DNA of 64,000 bases from Thiomicrorhabdus lithotrophica (GTDB lineage: Bacteria; Pseudomonadota; Gammaproteobacteria; Thiomicrospirales; Thiomicrospiraceae): positions 992,001 to 1,056,000 of the forward strand of contig NZ_CP102381.1 of assembly GCF_029201445.1 (NCBI RefSeq), written 5' to 3'. Made by a program: the position numbers and the translations under genes. Below are positions 1 to 8,328 of the stretch, piece after piece. The stretch's first letter is position 1. Each line of letters starts with the position of its first letter. The notes below the pieces were generated by a model. That model was not told the origin of the DNA, did not search any database, and saw only the letters and a program-made list of their open reading frames with translations.

Positions 1-46
1 ACGTCTTATGATTGAAGCGCGTCAAAACGCTTACCTTAAGGATTAA
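1..46 (+). CDS. pdxJ: pyridoxine 5'-phosphate synthase, C-terminal end (partial)
   Basis: An open frame enters from the left edge and ends at TAA 44-46. It encodes about 14 residues (RLMIEARQNAYLKD). The RLMxEAR ending resembles the C-terminus of PdxJ, the last enzyme in assembling the pyridoxal ring, and pdxJ-acpS is the usual gammaproteobacterial order. The following acpS starts only 9 bases after this stop, so the two are probably cotranscribed. The identification rests on a very short tail plus gene order. Confidence 0.6.
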   Translation, partial: RLMIEARQNAYLKD

Positions 47-55
47 GGTTGTTAC

Positions 56-439
56 ATGATTGTGGGTGTGGGAACAGATATTGTTGATGTAAACAGAATT
101 GAAAAAGTTTACCTTAAACAAAAGCAAGCTTTTGCAGAGCGTTTGCTTTCAACAGCAGAGCTTAATGAGTTTGAACATCAACTCTATCCAGAACGTTTTC
201 TAGCCAAACGTTGGGCACTAAAAGAAGCGGTTTCTAAAGCATTAGGAACGGGTATCTCCCAAGGTGTCCGTTTTAAAGACATGACGGTTGCCCATAAAGA
301 GAGTGGTCAACCTTTTTTAGTTTTAGACGGCTCTACTCTCGATAAAGCAAAAGAACTCGGCATTACTGATTGGTCAATTAGTGTCAGTGATGAAAAGTAT
401 CACACGGTGGCATTTGTTGTTGCTGAACAACGTTCTTAA
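56..439 (+). CDS. acpS: holo-[acyl-carrier-protein] synthase
   Basis: AcpS transfers the 4'-phosphopantetheine arm of CoA to a serine of acyl carrier protein, activating it for fatty acid synthesis in the cytoplasm. The 127-aa length is normal. The N-terminal GTDIVDVNRIE motif carries the Mg-binding Asp8. The second signature, FLAKRWALKEAVSKALGTG around residues 48-66, carries Glu57. It lies 9 bases after the presumed pdxJ end, as in many gammaproteobacteria. Family assignment is secure. Confidence 0.97.
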   Translation: MIVGVGTDIVDVNRIEKVYLKQKQAFAERLLSTAELNEFEHQLYPERFLAKRWALKEAVSKALGTGISQGVRFKDMTVAHKESGQPFLVLDGSTLDKAKELGITDWSISVSDEKYHTVAFVVAEQRS

Positions 440-487
440 TCCCATTTAACTAAATACTCTCCCTTTAAAATCCATGGAGTTTTTTAC

Positions 488-1198
488 ATGAATAAGTCTC
501 AAGTTACTAATTTAGTTGCTTTAGCCATTTTGGTTGTAGGTTATGTTTTAGCCAATAATTTCGTATTAATGATCGGTTTATTTGCACTTTCTGGTGCTCT
601 AACAAATTGGTTAGCCATTCACATGTTGTTTGAAAAGATACCAGGCCTGGTAGGTTCTGGTGTAATTCCTAATCGTTTTGAAGCGTTTAAAGATGCGATT
701 AAAAACTTAATGATGGAACAATTTTTCACTCAGGAAAACATTGATCGTTTTGTTTCAGCCAGTGCGCAAGATTCTAAGTTTGATTTAAAACCGGTTATTG
801 AAAAGGTTGACTTAACGCCTTCTTATGAGCGTTTAGTTGAGGTGATTATGAACTCTTCTTTTGGTTCTATGCTAGGTATGTTTGGCGGGGCGGGTGCACT
901 GACTCCTCTTAAAGAACCGTTTATTGAAAATATGAAAAGTTCTTTAGTTGAGATGACGCAAAAAGAGTCTTTTCATGACTTACTAAAAGAAGAGATGGAT
1001 CAGCCTGATGTTATGGCAGATATTCGAGCCAAAGTCGCTGAAATTATTGATGCACGTTTAGAAGAGTTGACTCCGCAACTGGTCAAACAGATGGTGCAGA
1101 ACATGATTAAAGAACACTTAGGCTGGCTTGTCGTATGGGGTGGTGTATTTGGTGGTTTAATCGGTTTGATTTCTGCATTGTTAATGAGTAATCTGTAA
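488..1198 (+). CDS. DUF445 family membrane protein
   Basis: A 236-aa protein of the DUF445 type, whose function is not established. Hydrophobic segments occupy roughly residues 8-47, and a Gly-rich membrane segment lies at about 211-233 (GWLVVWGGVFGGLIGL). Between them is a helical, charged domain. The TNWLAIHMLF stretch near residue 40 is typical of the family. The dispersed palindrome occurs in frame at 639-652, where it encodes IPGLV. A second copy follows the stop at 1222-1233. Confidence 0.8.
   Translation: MNKSQVTNLVALAILVVGYVLANNFVLMIGLFALSGALTNWLAIHMLFEKIPGLVGSGVIPNRFEAFKDAIKNLMMEQFFTQENIDRFVSASAQDSKFDLKPVIEKVDLTPSYERLVEVIMNSSFGSMLGMFGGAGALTPLKEPFIENMKSSLVEMTQKESFHDLLKEEMDQPDVMADIRAKVAEIIDARLEELTPQLVKQMVQNMIKEHLGWLVVWGGVFGGLIGLISALLMSNL
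639..652. repeat. dispersed palindrome TACCAGGCCTGGTA, copy 1
   Basis: A perfect 14-bp palindrome inside the DUF445 gene, read in frame as (I)PGLV. It is the first of 15 exact ACCAGGCCTGGT copies in the window. Confidence 0.9.
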
Positions 1199-1221
1199 AT
1201 CATTTTCTCGTTAACCAAGTT

Positions 1222-1233
1222 ACCAGGCCTGGT
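1222..1233. repeat. dispersed palindrome ACCAGGCCTGGT, copy 2
   Basis: Intergenic, 23 bases after the DUF445 stop. The flanks also allow TTAACCA 1211-1217 to pair with TGGTTAA 1230-1236. It is followed by ATTTTAAA rather than a clean T-run, so any terminator role is weak. Confidence 0.88.
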
Positions 1234-1260
1234 TAATTTTAAATAATAGAAAGATAGCCG

Positions 1261-2163
1261 ATGTTACTTTTAGCTTTTCCAATTTGGGCATTAATCATAA
1301 GTGCCATTGCCGTGACTTTTCCTCATTGGTTTGTGGATTTAAAGACATGGATTGTGCCGCTTTTAATGGCTGTTATGCTCGGTATGGGCTTGACTTTAAG
1401 TTGGCAAGACTTTCTACAAGTCTGGAAGCATCGTGTTGTTGTTGGCTTGGGCGTGGCTATTCAGTTTGTGGTTATGCCATTAGTTGCATGGTTGCTATCT
1501 ATGGCATTTGGGTTTTCTGTTGAGTTGACTGTCGGCATGATGTTAGTTGGTGCCACAGCAGGAGGTACGGCTTCTAATGTTATGGCCTACCTTGCTAAAG
1601 GGGATGTGGCTTTATCAGTGAGTATGACCATTGTCTCTACTTTAGCCGCTGTTATTCTATTACCTTTGTTAACTTGGTTATATATCGGTCAAACGGTTGA
1701 TGTACCTGTTACTTCCATGTTATTCATGTTGTTAAAAATGATTGTTGCTCCATTGTTTATTGGTATGTTAATCAACCATTTTTTTCATCGCAAAATTCAA
1801 CGTTTTTTACCCGCCTTTCCTGTTTTTTCAATGATGGTTATCCTGCTGATTATTGCGATAGTGGTCGCTCTAAATGTTAATAATCTTGCTACTGTTGCTT
1901 GGACATTAGTTTTAGCGGTTATTTTGCACAATGTTATCGGTTTGGCTTCAGGTTATTACTTGGCTATAAAATTAGGCTATGATTCAGTGATTGCAAGAAC
2001 TGTAGCGATAGAAGTCGGTATGCAAAACTCCGGTTTAAGTGTGGCTTTAGCCCTAAAATATTTTACCGTAGTCAGTGCTTTACCAGGTGCCATGTTTAGT
2101 ATTTGGCATAATCTTTCAGGGGCTGTTTTTGCGAGCTATTGGCAGAATAAAAACAAGCTTTAA
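1261..2163 (+). CDS. bile acid:sodium symporter family (SBF) transporter
   Basis: A 300-aa integral membrane protein of the SBF/BASS family, secondary transporters that use a sodium gradient to import organic anions. It has about nine to ten hydrophobic helices. The family core GATAGGTASNVMAYLAKGD lies at about 96-114, and a second conserved segment, EVGMQNSGLSVALA, at about 250-263. The substrate cannot be inferred. It is preceded by DUF445 and followed by nnrS on the same strand, each separated by a palindrome copy. Confidence 0.88.
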   Translation: MLLLAFPIWALIISAIAVTFPHWFVDLKTWIVPLLMAVMLGMGLTLSWQDFLQVWKHRVVVGLGVAIQFVVMPLVAWLLSMAFGFSVELTVGMMLVGATAGGTASNVMAYLAKGDVALSVSMTIVSTLAAVILLPLLTWLYIGQTVDVPVTSMLFMLLKMIVAPLFIGMLINHFFHRKIQRFLPAFPVFSMMVILLIIAIVVALNVNNLATVAWTLVLAVILHNVIGLASGYYLAIKLGYDSVIARTVAIEVGMQNSGLSVALALKYFTVVSALPGAMFSIWHNLSGAVFASYWQNKNKL

Positions 2164-2189
2164 ACTATTTCATAAAGTGTATTCAAGGA

Positions 2190-2209
2190 ATTTACCAGGC
2201 CTGGTAAAT
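2190..2209. repeat. dispersed palindrome, extended 20-bp copy 3
   Basis: ATTTACCAGG followed by its exact reverse complement, 26 bases after the SBF gene stop. The flanking GGA and TCC could extend the stem with one bulge. The 12-mer core is 2194-2205. No T-run follows. Confidence 0.9.
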
Positions 2210-2268
2210 CCTAGCGTTATCATCATCATGATGTAATTAAATACCTTTTCTAGGGTTATGGTCAGTAC

Positions 2269-3426
2269 ATGTATTTTTTTGATAGAGCGTTTCGATCTTT
2301 CTTTATTGGCGGCAGTCTATTCGCGGTTCTGTCTATGTTTGTATGGTGGATGAATTACCCGCAAGCTTTATCTGGGCTGTCCGGTATGAACCCCATGTAT
2401 TGGCACGCACATGAGATGGTGTTTGGCTATGCCTTGGCAACCATTACTGGGTTTTTACTGACAGCGGTGATGAACTGGACTGGGTTGAATTCAGCATCGG
2501 GCAAATGGTTAGCAGGCCTGTTCATGTTATGGCTTTCAGCACGCATCGGTTATTTGATTAACCTACCACTAGAGTGCATTGCTGTTTTAGATATCGGCTT
2601 TACCTTAGGTCTATTTCTTCACTTCTTTATACCTGTTTACAAAAGCCAACAATGGAAACAGATAGGCCTGGCAGTTAAGTTTTTGTTGCTAGTTTTAGCG
2701 AATGTTGTCTATTATGCGGGTGCATTTGGCGTATTAGCAGAAGGTATCCTTTGGGGGGTGATTTCTGGGCTGTTTTTAGTCTTAGCCATTAATTTAACTA
2801 TGATGCGCCGTTTAATTCCTTTCTTTACAGAGAAAGCATTGGGTTTGCCAGAAAAAGACAATTCTAAGTGGGTAGATCGCATTGCAATTGGTGGTTTTTT
2901 TGGCTTGATGATTGCGGCTTTATTAGCACCAACACATTGGATAACTGCGGTTATTGCTTTTCCGCTGGCAGTGACGCATGCCATTCGTTGGCAGAAGTGG
3001 TATCACCCCAAAATCTGGAAAATAGTCCTGCTTTGGCCTTTATATGTATCTTACGGTTTTATGATTATAGGTATGGTTTTATACGGTTTTGTTGGTTTAA
3101 AAGTTATAGGTGAATCTTTGGCTATTCATACGTTAGCCGCGGGAGGAATAGGGTTGTTATGTTCGGCAATCATGGCAAGAATTTCACTTGGTCACACCAA
3201 TAGAAATGTTTTTGAACCGCCTAGAGCGGTAGTGGTGGTATTTATCATTCTTGCGCTAACAGCGATAGTGAGAGTCTTTTTACCTATCATTGATCCACTT
3301 CACTACGTACTTTGGATGCAACTTAGCCAGTGGGGATGGATTGTTGGATTTACCATTATGTCTATTATTTATTGGCCGATTTTAACGAAACCCAGTCAGC
3401 CAAAAGACACGGGTATTCGTCTATAA
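2269..3426 (+). CDS. nnrS: NnrS family protein
   Basis: NnrS proteins are heme- and copper-containing polytopic membrane proteins linked to nitric oxide or nitrosative stress. This one has 385 aa and about twelve hydrophobic segments. The conserved N-terminal MYWHAHEMVFGYA (about 43-55) and a later IHTLAAGGIGLL (about 286-297) carry the His residues typical of the family. No denitrification gene is adjacent, and I see no clear NsrR or FNR site upstream. A degenerate palindrome copy (ACCAGGTCTGGT, 3435-3446) follows its stop. Confidence 0.9.
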   Translation: MYFFDRAFRSFFIGGSLFAVLSMFVWWMNYPQALSGLSGMNPMYWHAHEMVFGYALATITGFLLTAVMNWTGLNSASGKWLAGLFMLWLSARIGYLINLPLECIAVLDIGFTLGLFLHFFIPVYKSQQWKQIGLAVKFLLLVLANVVYYAGAFGVLAEGILWGVISGLFLVLAINLTMMRRLIPFFTEKALGLPEKDNSKWVDRIAIGGFFGLMIAALLAPTHWITAVIAFPLAVTHAIRWQKWYHPKIWKIVLLWPLYVSYGFMIIGMVLYGFVGLKVIGESLAIHTLAAGGIGLLCSAIMARISLGHTNRNVFEPPRAVVVVFIILALTAIVRVFLPIIDPLHYVLWMQLSQWGWIVGFTIMSIIYWPILTKPSQPKDTGIRL

Positions 3427-3434
3427 ATTTCTTG

Positions 3435-3446
3435 ACCAGGTCTGGT
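3435..3446. repeat. degenerate dispersed palindrome (one mismatch)
   Basis: ACCAGGTCTGGT lies between the convergent nnrS and YeeE/YedE genes. It differs from the 12-mer consensus only at the central C (T here), which also breaks the perfect symmetry. Confidence 0.7.
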
Positions 3447-3466
3447 AAGTTATCGAAATTACGTGA

Positions 3467-4606
3467 CTAAACTAAACGTTTACGAATCGCCAAGCCAATA
3501 AAATTGCCAAGTAAGGCAAATACAAACCATACCCAACCATGCAGGCTACCTGAAGCAATACCACTAAAAAATGCCCCAATATTGCATCCAGACGCCATTA
3601 CTGCACCAAACCCCATGATTGTTCCGCCAACAATACTTCCTGTTAGGCCTTTTAGCGTAATCGCAACTTTGACTCTAGGTTTAGCGAGCGATACAACTAG
3701 CGCACCTAAAATCACTCCCATCGTTGTTAAGCTTACCGAATTCTCAAATACACCTTGGCTCATGCGGGTTGTATTTTCCATTGCGTAATCCCAAAATCTC
3801 CAATCTAACGGTAAGTTCATCAAGTCAATAAAACGTGTTCCCCAATAAGGAAAGATTGAACTAATGGACCAAGGTGTCCCTGAGATAAAAAGCAAAGAGG
3901 CATTTAAAAAAGCCAAACTGATGGCGGCAATTAAAAAAGGATGGCCTAAAGTGATGTTTTTCTGGGTATTTATCAGAGGCTGATAGTCGTGATGATGTTT
4001 TTGTTCTAAACGCTTTAAAAAAGCATACAAGCCGGCTAAAAGAGCGAGCTGAATGAATAATCCGAGTAGCCAGCCAAATTGATTTTGGAAAGCAACCGAT
4101 TCAATTGCAGGTAAGGTGTTCCAATCCGAAAAGGTATAAGCCGCTATGGTTCCACCAAACACCATAAACATAAGCGTAGAAAGTGATAGTGCTTGTAATT
4201 GACCCACACGATTCAAGGTACCAGAAGTACAACCACAGCCAATTTGCATCCCTATTCCAAAGATAAACGCACCTAGTGGAATTGCTAAGCTTAACGGTCT
4301 AATAAAGCCGGTAAAGGTTTGTTCATTCCAGTTTTGTAATGCCAGTAAAGGTGCAAACAGTACAATCGCGATGGCTAGCAACCAAATAATAGCGCGCATA
4401 CCAGCGGTACGCTTTTCTAATATAAGCGAACGGAAACTACTGCTAAAACCATACTGAAAATAGTTTAAACTCGCACCCAATAAGCCGCCAATTAAAATCA
4501 AGGTGAGCGTATAAAAAGTAGTTGTTTGAGTAGTTAGGTAAACACCATAAAGTGCTAAAGGAGAGAGTAATAGCGGAACAAGTATTAAGTTTCTAGTTTC
4601 AGTCAT
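3467..4606 (-). CDS. YeeE/YedE family (thiosulfate/sulfur-compound) transporter
   Basis: A 379-aa inner-membrane protein of the YeeE/YedE family, whose characterised members (TsuA) import thiosulfate via conserved cysteines. Two repeats each carry a Gly/Cys signature: IGCGCTSGTLNRVG near 123-136 and MASGCNIGAFFSGIASGS near 336-353. The fused double-repeat length matches the full-length form. Sulfur-compound import fits the SQR-like and rhodanese genes elsewhere in the window. Substrate choice is inference. Confidence 0.88.
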   Translation of the reverse strand: MTETRNLILVPLLLSPLALYGVYLTTQTTTFYTLTLILIGGLLGASLNYFQYGFSSSFRSLILEKRTAGMRAIIWLLAIAIVLFAPLLALQNWNEQTFTGFIRPLSLAIPLGAFIFGIGMQIGCGCTSGTLNRVGQLQALSLSTLMFMVFGGTIAAYTFSDWNTLPAIESVAFQNQFGWLLGLFIQLALLAGLYAFLKRLEQKHHHDYQPLINTQKNITLGHPFLIAAISLAFLNASLLFISGTPWSISSIFPYWGTRFIDLMNLPLDWRFWDYAMENTTRMSQGVFENSVSLTTMGVILGALVVSLAKPRVKVAITLKGLTGSIVGGTIMGFGAVMASGCNIGAFFSGIASGSLHGWVWFVFALLGNFIGLAIRKRLV

Positions 4607-4748
4607 AAGGCGTTCTTAATAGCACGATTATTTAATAATAGAGTTATGTTAATAAAATTTGTTTATTAATCATAATTTAAAATATTTATGACTGCATGAA
4701 TTGCATATTAATTCAGTATATTACGATTATTAATATTAGCAACTTGTT

Positions 4749-6290
4749 TTAAAGTGTTTCTCTAAGAAACTCCACGCGATGTTGAATGGCTTCACGTTTT
4801 ACATCGTCTATGTTAGCAAGATGTTTTATTTGCAAAGCCATTCTGGGATGTTGGCTAAATTCTGTTTCGTGTTTGAGTAAAAAAGCCCAATATAAAGTGG
4901 TAAATGGGCAGGCTTTATCACCAATCGATTCCTCTGGTTTGTAAGGACATTGACTGCAATAAGGGCTCATTTTTTGAATGTATTTTCCCGTCGCAACATA
5001 AGGTTTACTTGCCATAAAACCGCCATCGGCATATTGACTCATACCTAATACATTCGGTAGTTCAACCCATTCAACGGCATCTACATACATCGCCAAATAC
5101 CACTCGTGCACTTCAATCGGGTTGGTTTCCCACAGTTGAGCAAACAAGCCTGTTACCATTAAACGCTGAATGTGGTGGCCGTAACCATGCTCTAAAACCT
5201 GTGAGATAGATTGCTGCAAACAACGCATATCGGTTTTACCTGTCCAGTAAAAAGAGGGCAGAGCCTTTTGCGCGTCTAGATGGTTCCAAGTTTTCCACTG
5301 TGGCATAGCATGCCAATATAAACCTCGTACAAATTCTCGCCACCCTAAAATTTGACGAATAAAACCCTCAACGGCTTCAATCGGGGCTTGACCGTCACGA
5401 TAAGCCTGTTCAGTAGCCTGAATGACTTCAAGTGGCGAAATTAATTTTAGATTCAAGCTACTGGATAATAATGAATGGTAGAGAAAGGGTTCATCAAACC
5501 ACATTGCATCTTGATATTGTCCAAACAGCGCTAAACGGTTTTCAATGAAATCTGCTAAGGCTTGCTGTGCCTCTTTATGGGTAACAGGCCAATTAAAACT
5601 GTCGAGACTTCCTGAATGATTAGCAAATAAATCAGCCACTATCTCTAAGACGTCTTGAGTAATGTTATCTTTTGAAAAGATTGGCGCTTCAACAAGCAGG
5701 CCCGGGCCTTTTTTACCAAAATTACCGCGGTTTTTGGCATCAAAGTTCCATTTAGCACCGCAAGGTTGACCATTCTCCATTAAGATTCCAGTCCGTTTTC
5801 TTAGATGGCGAATCCAGTATTCCATTACCGGTTTTTTACGTTGCGACATCCACTCACTGAACTCACCTGGTAGACTTATAAAGTGACGATCAGGCAATAC
5901 ATTGAGCCTATGTTTAAATTGATTTGCCGTTGTTTTTAACTGTTTTAAAACTCGGTACTCTCCAGGCAAAACCACTAGGATATTGTTAACTGAATTTTCG
6001 GATAAAAATTTACTTAAACTTTCTGCCAAACTGGATGGCGATTGAATATGTTTCTTGGATAGAGCGTGGTAATGAATTTGCCAACCTTGATTTTGCAGAC
6101 GTTCTGCAAAATGTCTCATGGCACTTAAAAATAAGGCGATACGTTGAGGGTGAGATTTTACGTGCGTGCTTTCCTCAATAACCTCAGCCATCCAAATCAA
6201 ATCTTGGTTTGCGTCAAATTCATCAAATAGAGCGGAGTCTAAATTGAGTTGGTCGCCTAATACAATGCAAAGATTACGGATTTTATTCAT
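4749..6290 (-). CDS. FeS-cluster photolyase/cryptochrome-related protein (PhrB/DPRP type)
   Basis: A 513-aa member of the deoxyribodipyrimidine photolyase-related (FeS-BCP) family; the characterised Agrobacterium PhrB is a (6-4) photolyase. The N-terminus (IRNLCIVLGDQLN) is the family antenna-domain signature. The four FeS cysteines can be placed: one in DMRCL, then C445, C448 (YCSQC) and C461 (KACPF), with the spacing seen in PhrB. An upstream in-frame start (6338) would add 16 residues that overlap the DUF2256 gene. The ATG at 6290 overlaps the DUF2256 stop as ATGA, so I chose it. It is the last gene of the phr-DUF2256-phrB operon. Confidence 0.9.
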   Translation of the reverse strand: MNKIRNLCIVLGDQLNLDSALFDEFDANQDLIWMAEVIEESTHVKSHPQRIALFLSAMRHFAERLQNQGWQIHYHALSKKHIQSPSSLAESLSKFLSENSVNNILVVLPGEYRVLKQLKTTANQFKHRLNVLPDRHFISLPGEFSEWMSQRKKPVMEYWIRHLRKRTGILMENGQPCGAKWNFDAKNRGNFGKKGPGLLVEAPIFSKDNITQDVLEIVADLFANHSGSLDSFNWPVTHKEAQQALADFIENRLALFGQYQDAMWFDEPFLYHSLLSSSLNLKLISPLEVIQATEQAYRDGQAPIEAVEGFIRQILGWREFVRGLYWHAMPQWKTWNHLDAQKALPSFYWTGKTDMRCLQQSISQVLEHGYGHHIQRLMVTGLFAQLWETNPIEVHEWYLAMYVDAVEWVELPNVLGMSQYADGGFMASKPYVATGKYIQKMSPYCSQCPYKPEESIGDKACPFTTLYWAFLLKHETEFSQHPRMALQIKHLANIDDVKREAIQHRVEFLRETL

Positions 6291-6457
6291 GGTTTTTCCT
6301 GATTTTGACGACGAATTTGTTTGGCAGTACGTTGGCATTTTTCACTGCAATAGATAACGTTTGGCCAATCTTTAGCCCACTTTTTACGCCATACAAAAGG
6401 GCGCTGGCAAATAGGACAAAGTTTACTGGGAAGGTTCTGTTTTTTTACATCTTTCAT
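6287..6457 (-). CDS. DUF2256 domain protein (56 aa, zinc-ribbon-like)
   Basis: A 56-aa gene read directly from the minus strand: it begins MKDVKKQNLPSKLCPICQRP and continues FVWRKKWAKDW...VIYCSEKC. The order LPxKxCPxCxRPFxWRKKW...YCSxxC is the DUF2256 signature, with two CxxC-type pairs (C14/C17, C37/C41) likely to bind zinc. Its TGA overlaps the ATG of the FeS photolyase (ATGA), implying translational coupling, and it lies 26 bases after phr. DUF2256 genes frequently accompany photolyases, but their role is unknown. Confidence 0.9.
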   Translation of the reverse strand: MKDVKKQNLPSKLCPICQRPFVWRKKWAKDWPNVIYCSEKCQRTAKQIRRQNQEKP

Positions 6458-6483
6458 GTTTGGTAAATGTTCACTAATGAATA

Positions 6484-8055
6484 TTAAAAGAGGCTTAATT
6501 GATTATCTGGTACCCTGTTTTTAGCAGTGTTACCAGGCCTGGTAGCTTTATGTGTGGATATTTTAGATTGTGTTTTTTTCGTTCTTTTTGCTCGGCTACC
6601 ATGCGTGATAAAGACGCCTTTAGCTTGCTGCTTGGCATTTGGGTCTTTACGCAGACTAGCCAATTTGTCTTTAGCTTGTTTTGCACTCTCATCAATGTCG
6701 ACTAATGGGGCTGGATAATCTTGACCAATAAAGACACTAAAATGGATTTGCCACTCAATTGGCATACTCCAAGGTTGGTGAATGTATTCCACTGGTACCG
6801 TTTGTAATTCTGGGCACCAGGTTTTAATAAATAATCCCAAAGGGTCATGGTCTTTTCCCTGTTTTACAGGGCTATAAACTCGCATGGCATTAATGCCAGT
6901 TGTGCCTGATTGCATCTGAATTTGGCTGTAATGAATTCCCGGTTCATAGTCGGTAAAAAGTTGCGCTAAAGGTGGAGCAATTAAACGCCAATCTATCCAA
7001 AGTTGATAACTGGCAAATGACACCACCATTGCACGCATTCTAAAAGGTAACCATCCAGTGACTCTTAGGCTTCGCATACAGGCATCAATCATAGGCACGC
7101 CGGTTTTACCTTGTAACCAGGCCTGCAAGAACACATCTGCACTAGGGTTGTCTAGCCGTAAATTCTCAGTAGCGGCATGTAAGCAGTGCTGTTCCATTTG
7201 CGGTTCAGTTTCAAGTTTTTGCATAAAATGACTTTGCCAAAAACATCTTGAAATAAAGGCCGTTAACCCACGTTGTTGATTAACGGGAGCTTGACTCTGC
7301 CTAAATTGTGCTGCTTGAACGACTTCGCGCATGGATAAGCTGCCCCAGGTTAAATGAGGGCTTAAGCGTGAAGAATTTTGTGGTGCTTTAATCGGGTTAG
7401 CAATATCAAAGAGATAATTACCGACGCGCTGGGTTAGAAAACGCTGCAATAACCTTAAGCCCAGTGAACGACCTCCTTTTTGTATCTGCTCATGGTTGCA
7501 AAGGGCAGTGGGTAGAGGCAAATCATTAGGCAATGTTGTTTGCGCTTGCACAAAGGTTAAGGCTTCTGGTTCAGGTAAGCAGGCCTGGTTAAAGTGTTGA
7601 TTGGCCTGGCTTTGCCAATAATCACGCTGGCTTTTACCTCGATGAATAGGGTGTTGTTTAAATTCATTCCAGGGAATATTCTGCTTGTTTAACCAAGTCA
7701 AAACTTTTTGATCTCGTGCAAAGCTCCATAAGTTACCCGTTTCTTGATGACTCCAAACGCCTGAAATTTGGTAGTGGTTTTGAAGATGTTCAAAGACATC
7801 AACGACGTCGCCATGCAATTGGATTAAAGGTTGCCCCAAACGACTTAAATCACGGTTGAGCTCAATTAAGCAGTCTTGAACAAATCGCCAATGGCGTAGA
7901 CTGGCATCTTTTTGTGACCAGAGTTCAGGTTCAAAAATGTAAATAGGTAGTACCAAGCCTTTTTGTGCAGCCATATAAAGAGGCGCGTGATCCACTGTGC
8001 GTAAATCTCGCTTATACCAAACAAGCTGTATAGTCGGTTTTGTCATGGTGGTCAT
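6484..8055 (-). CDS. phr: deoxyribodipyrimidine photolyase / cryptochrome family
   Basis: A flavin-dependent light-driven DNA repair enzyme or cryptochrome of 523 aa. The N-terminal Rossmann antenna domain starts VWYKRDLRTVDHAPL. The FAD domain is recognisable from SRLSPHLTWGSLSMREV, QGKTGVPMIDACMRSLRVTGW (about 310-330) and the segment ending GINAMRVYSPVKQ. The last 50 residues are Lys/Arg/Thr-rich and look poorly conserved; this tail contains a palindrome copy (6531-6544). It is the first gene of a three-gene operon with DUF2256 and the FeS photolyase. The exact subclass was not determined. Confidence 0.92.
   Translation of the reverse strand: MTTMTKPTIQLVWYKRDLRTVDHAPLYMAAQKGLVLPIYIFEPELWSQKDASLRHWRFVQDCLIELNRDLSRLGQPLIQLHGDVVDVFEHLQNHYQISGVWSHQETGNLWSFARDQKVLTWLNKQNIPWNEFKQHPIHRGKSQRDYWQSQANQHFNQACLPEPEALTFVQAQTTLPNDLPLPTALCNHEQIQKGGRSLGLRLLQRFLTQRVGNYLFDIANPIKAPQNSSRLSPHLTWGSLSMREVVQAAQFRQSQAPVNQQRGLTAFISRCFWQSHFMQKLETEPQMEQHCLHAATENLRLDNPSADVFLQAWLQGKTGVPMIDACMRSLRVTGWLPFRMRAMVVSFASYQLWIDWRLIAPPLAQLFTDYEPGIHYSQIQMQSGTTGINAMRVYSPVKQGKDHDPLGLFIKTWCPELQTVPVEYIHQPWSMPIEWQIHFSVFIGQDYPAPLVDIDESAKQAKDKLASLRKDPNAKQQAKGVFITHGSRAKRTKKTQSKISTHKATRPGNTAKNRVPDNQLSLF
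6531..6544. repeat. dispersed palindrome TACCAGGCCTGGTA, copy 4
   Basis: A perfect 14-bp palindrome within the variable C-terminal tail of phr, read there as TRPGN. Confidence 0.9.
7116..7124 (-). repeat. one-sided motif copy in phr
   Basis: On the coding (minus) strand AGGCCTGGTTA, read as QAWL. The left half of the palindrome is absent. Confidence 0.55.
7581..7589 (+). repeat. one-sided motif copy in phr (opposite orientation)
   Basis: The plus strand reads CAGGCCTGGTTAAA, antisense to phr; a second copy within the same gene. Confidence 0.55.
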
Positions 8056-8224
8056 CTTAAAAATATGATTGATTTATTACGGCTAATTTATGGCTAATTA
8101 ATGCAAGGTTTGTGGTTTAAAAATCAACGTACAATTTACTTGTAGAAGAAATGCTGGATAATTATACTTTATTTATACAAATGTTTTACAGCGGTTGATT
8201 GAAATAGCGTTTCATTAATTAATA

Positions 8225-8253
8225 GAGGCGTGCTAAACTTGCATAAACGCCTC
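8225..8253. other. inverted repeat between divergent phr and beta-propeller genes
   Basis: GAGGCGT (8225-8231) and its exact complement ACGCCTC (8247-8253) flank a 15-base loop in the 255-bp divergent intergenic region. There is no following T-run on either strand, so it is more likely an operator or leader structure than a terminator. Function is unknown. Confidence 0.45.
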
Positions 8254-8328
8254 ATTGTCAATGGCGCATTTCAAATTGCTTGAAAGTATATTTTAATCAC
8301 GACTTTTTATATGGATAGGAGTCAAAAA

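Noticed and set aside
6499-6718. Two overlapping plus-strand ORFs across the phr 3' end
   Set aside because: Antisense shadows of the phr tail with cysteine/phenylalanine-rich composition and no ribosome site.
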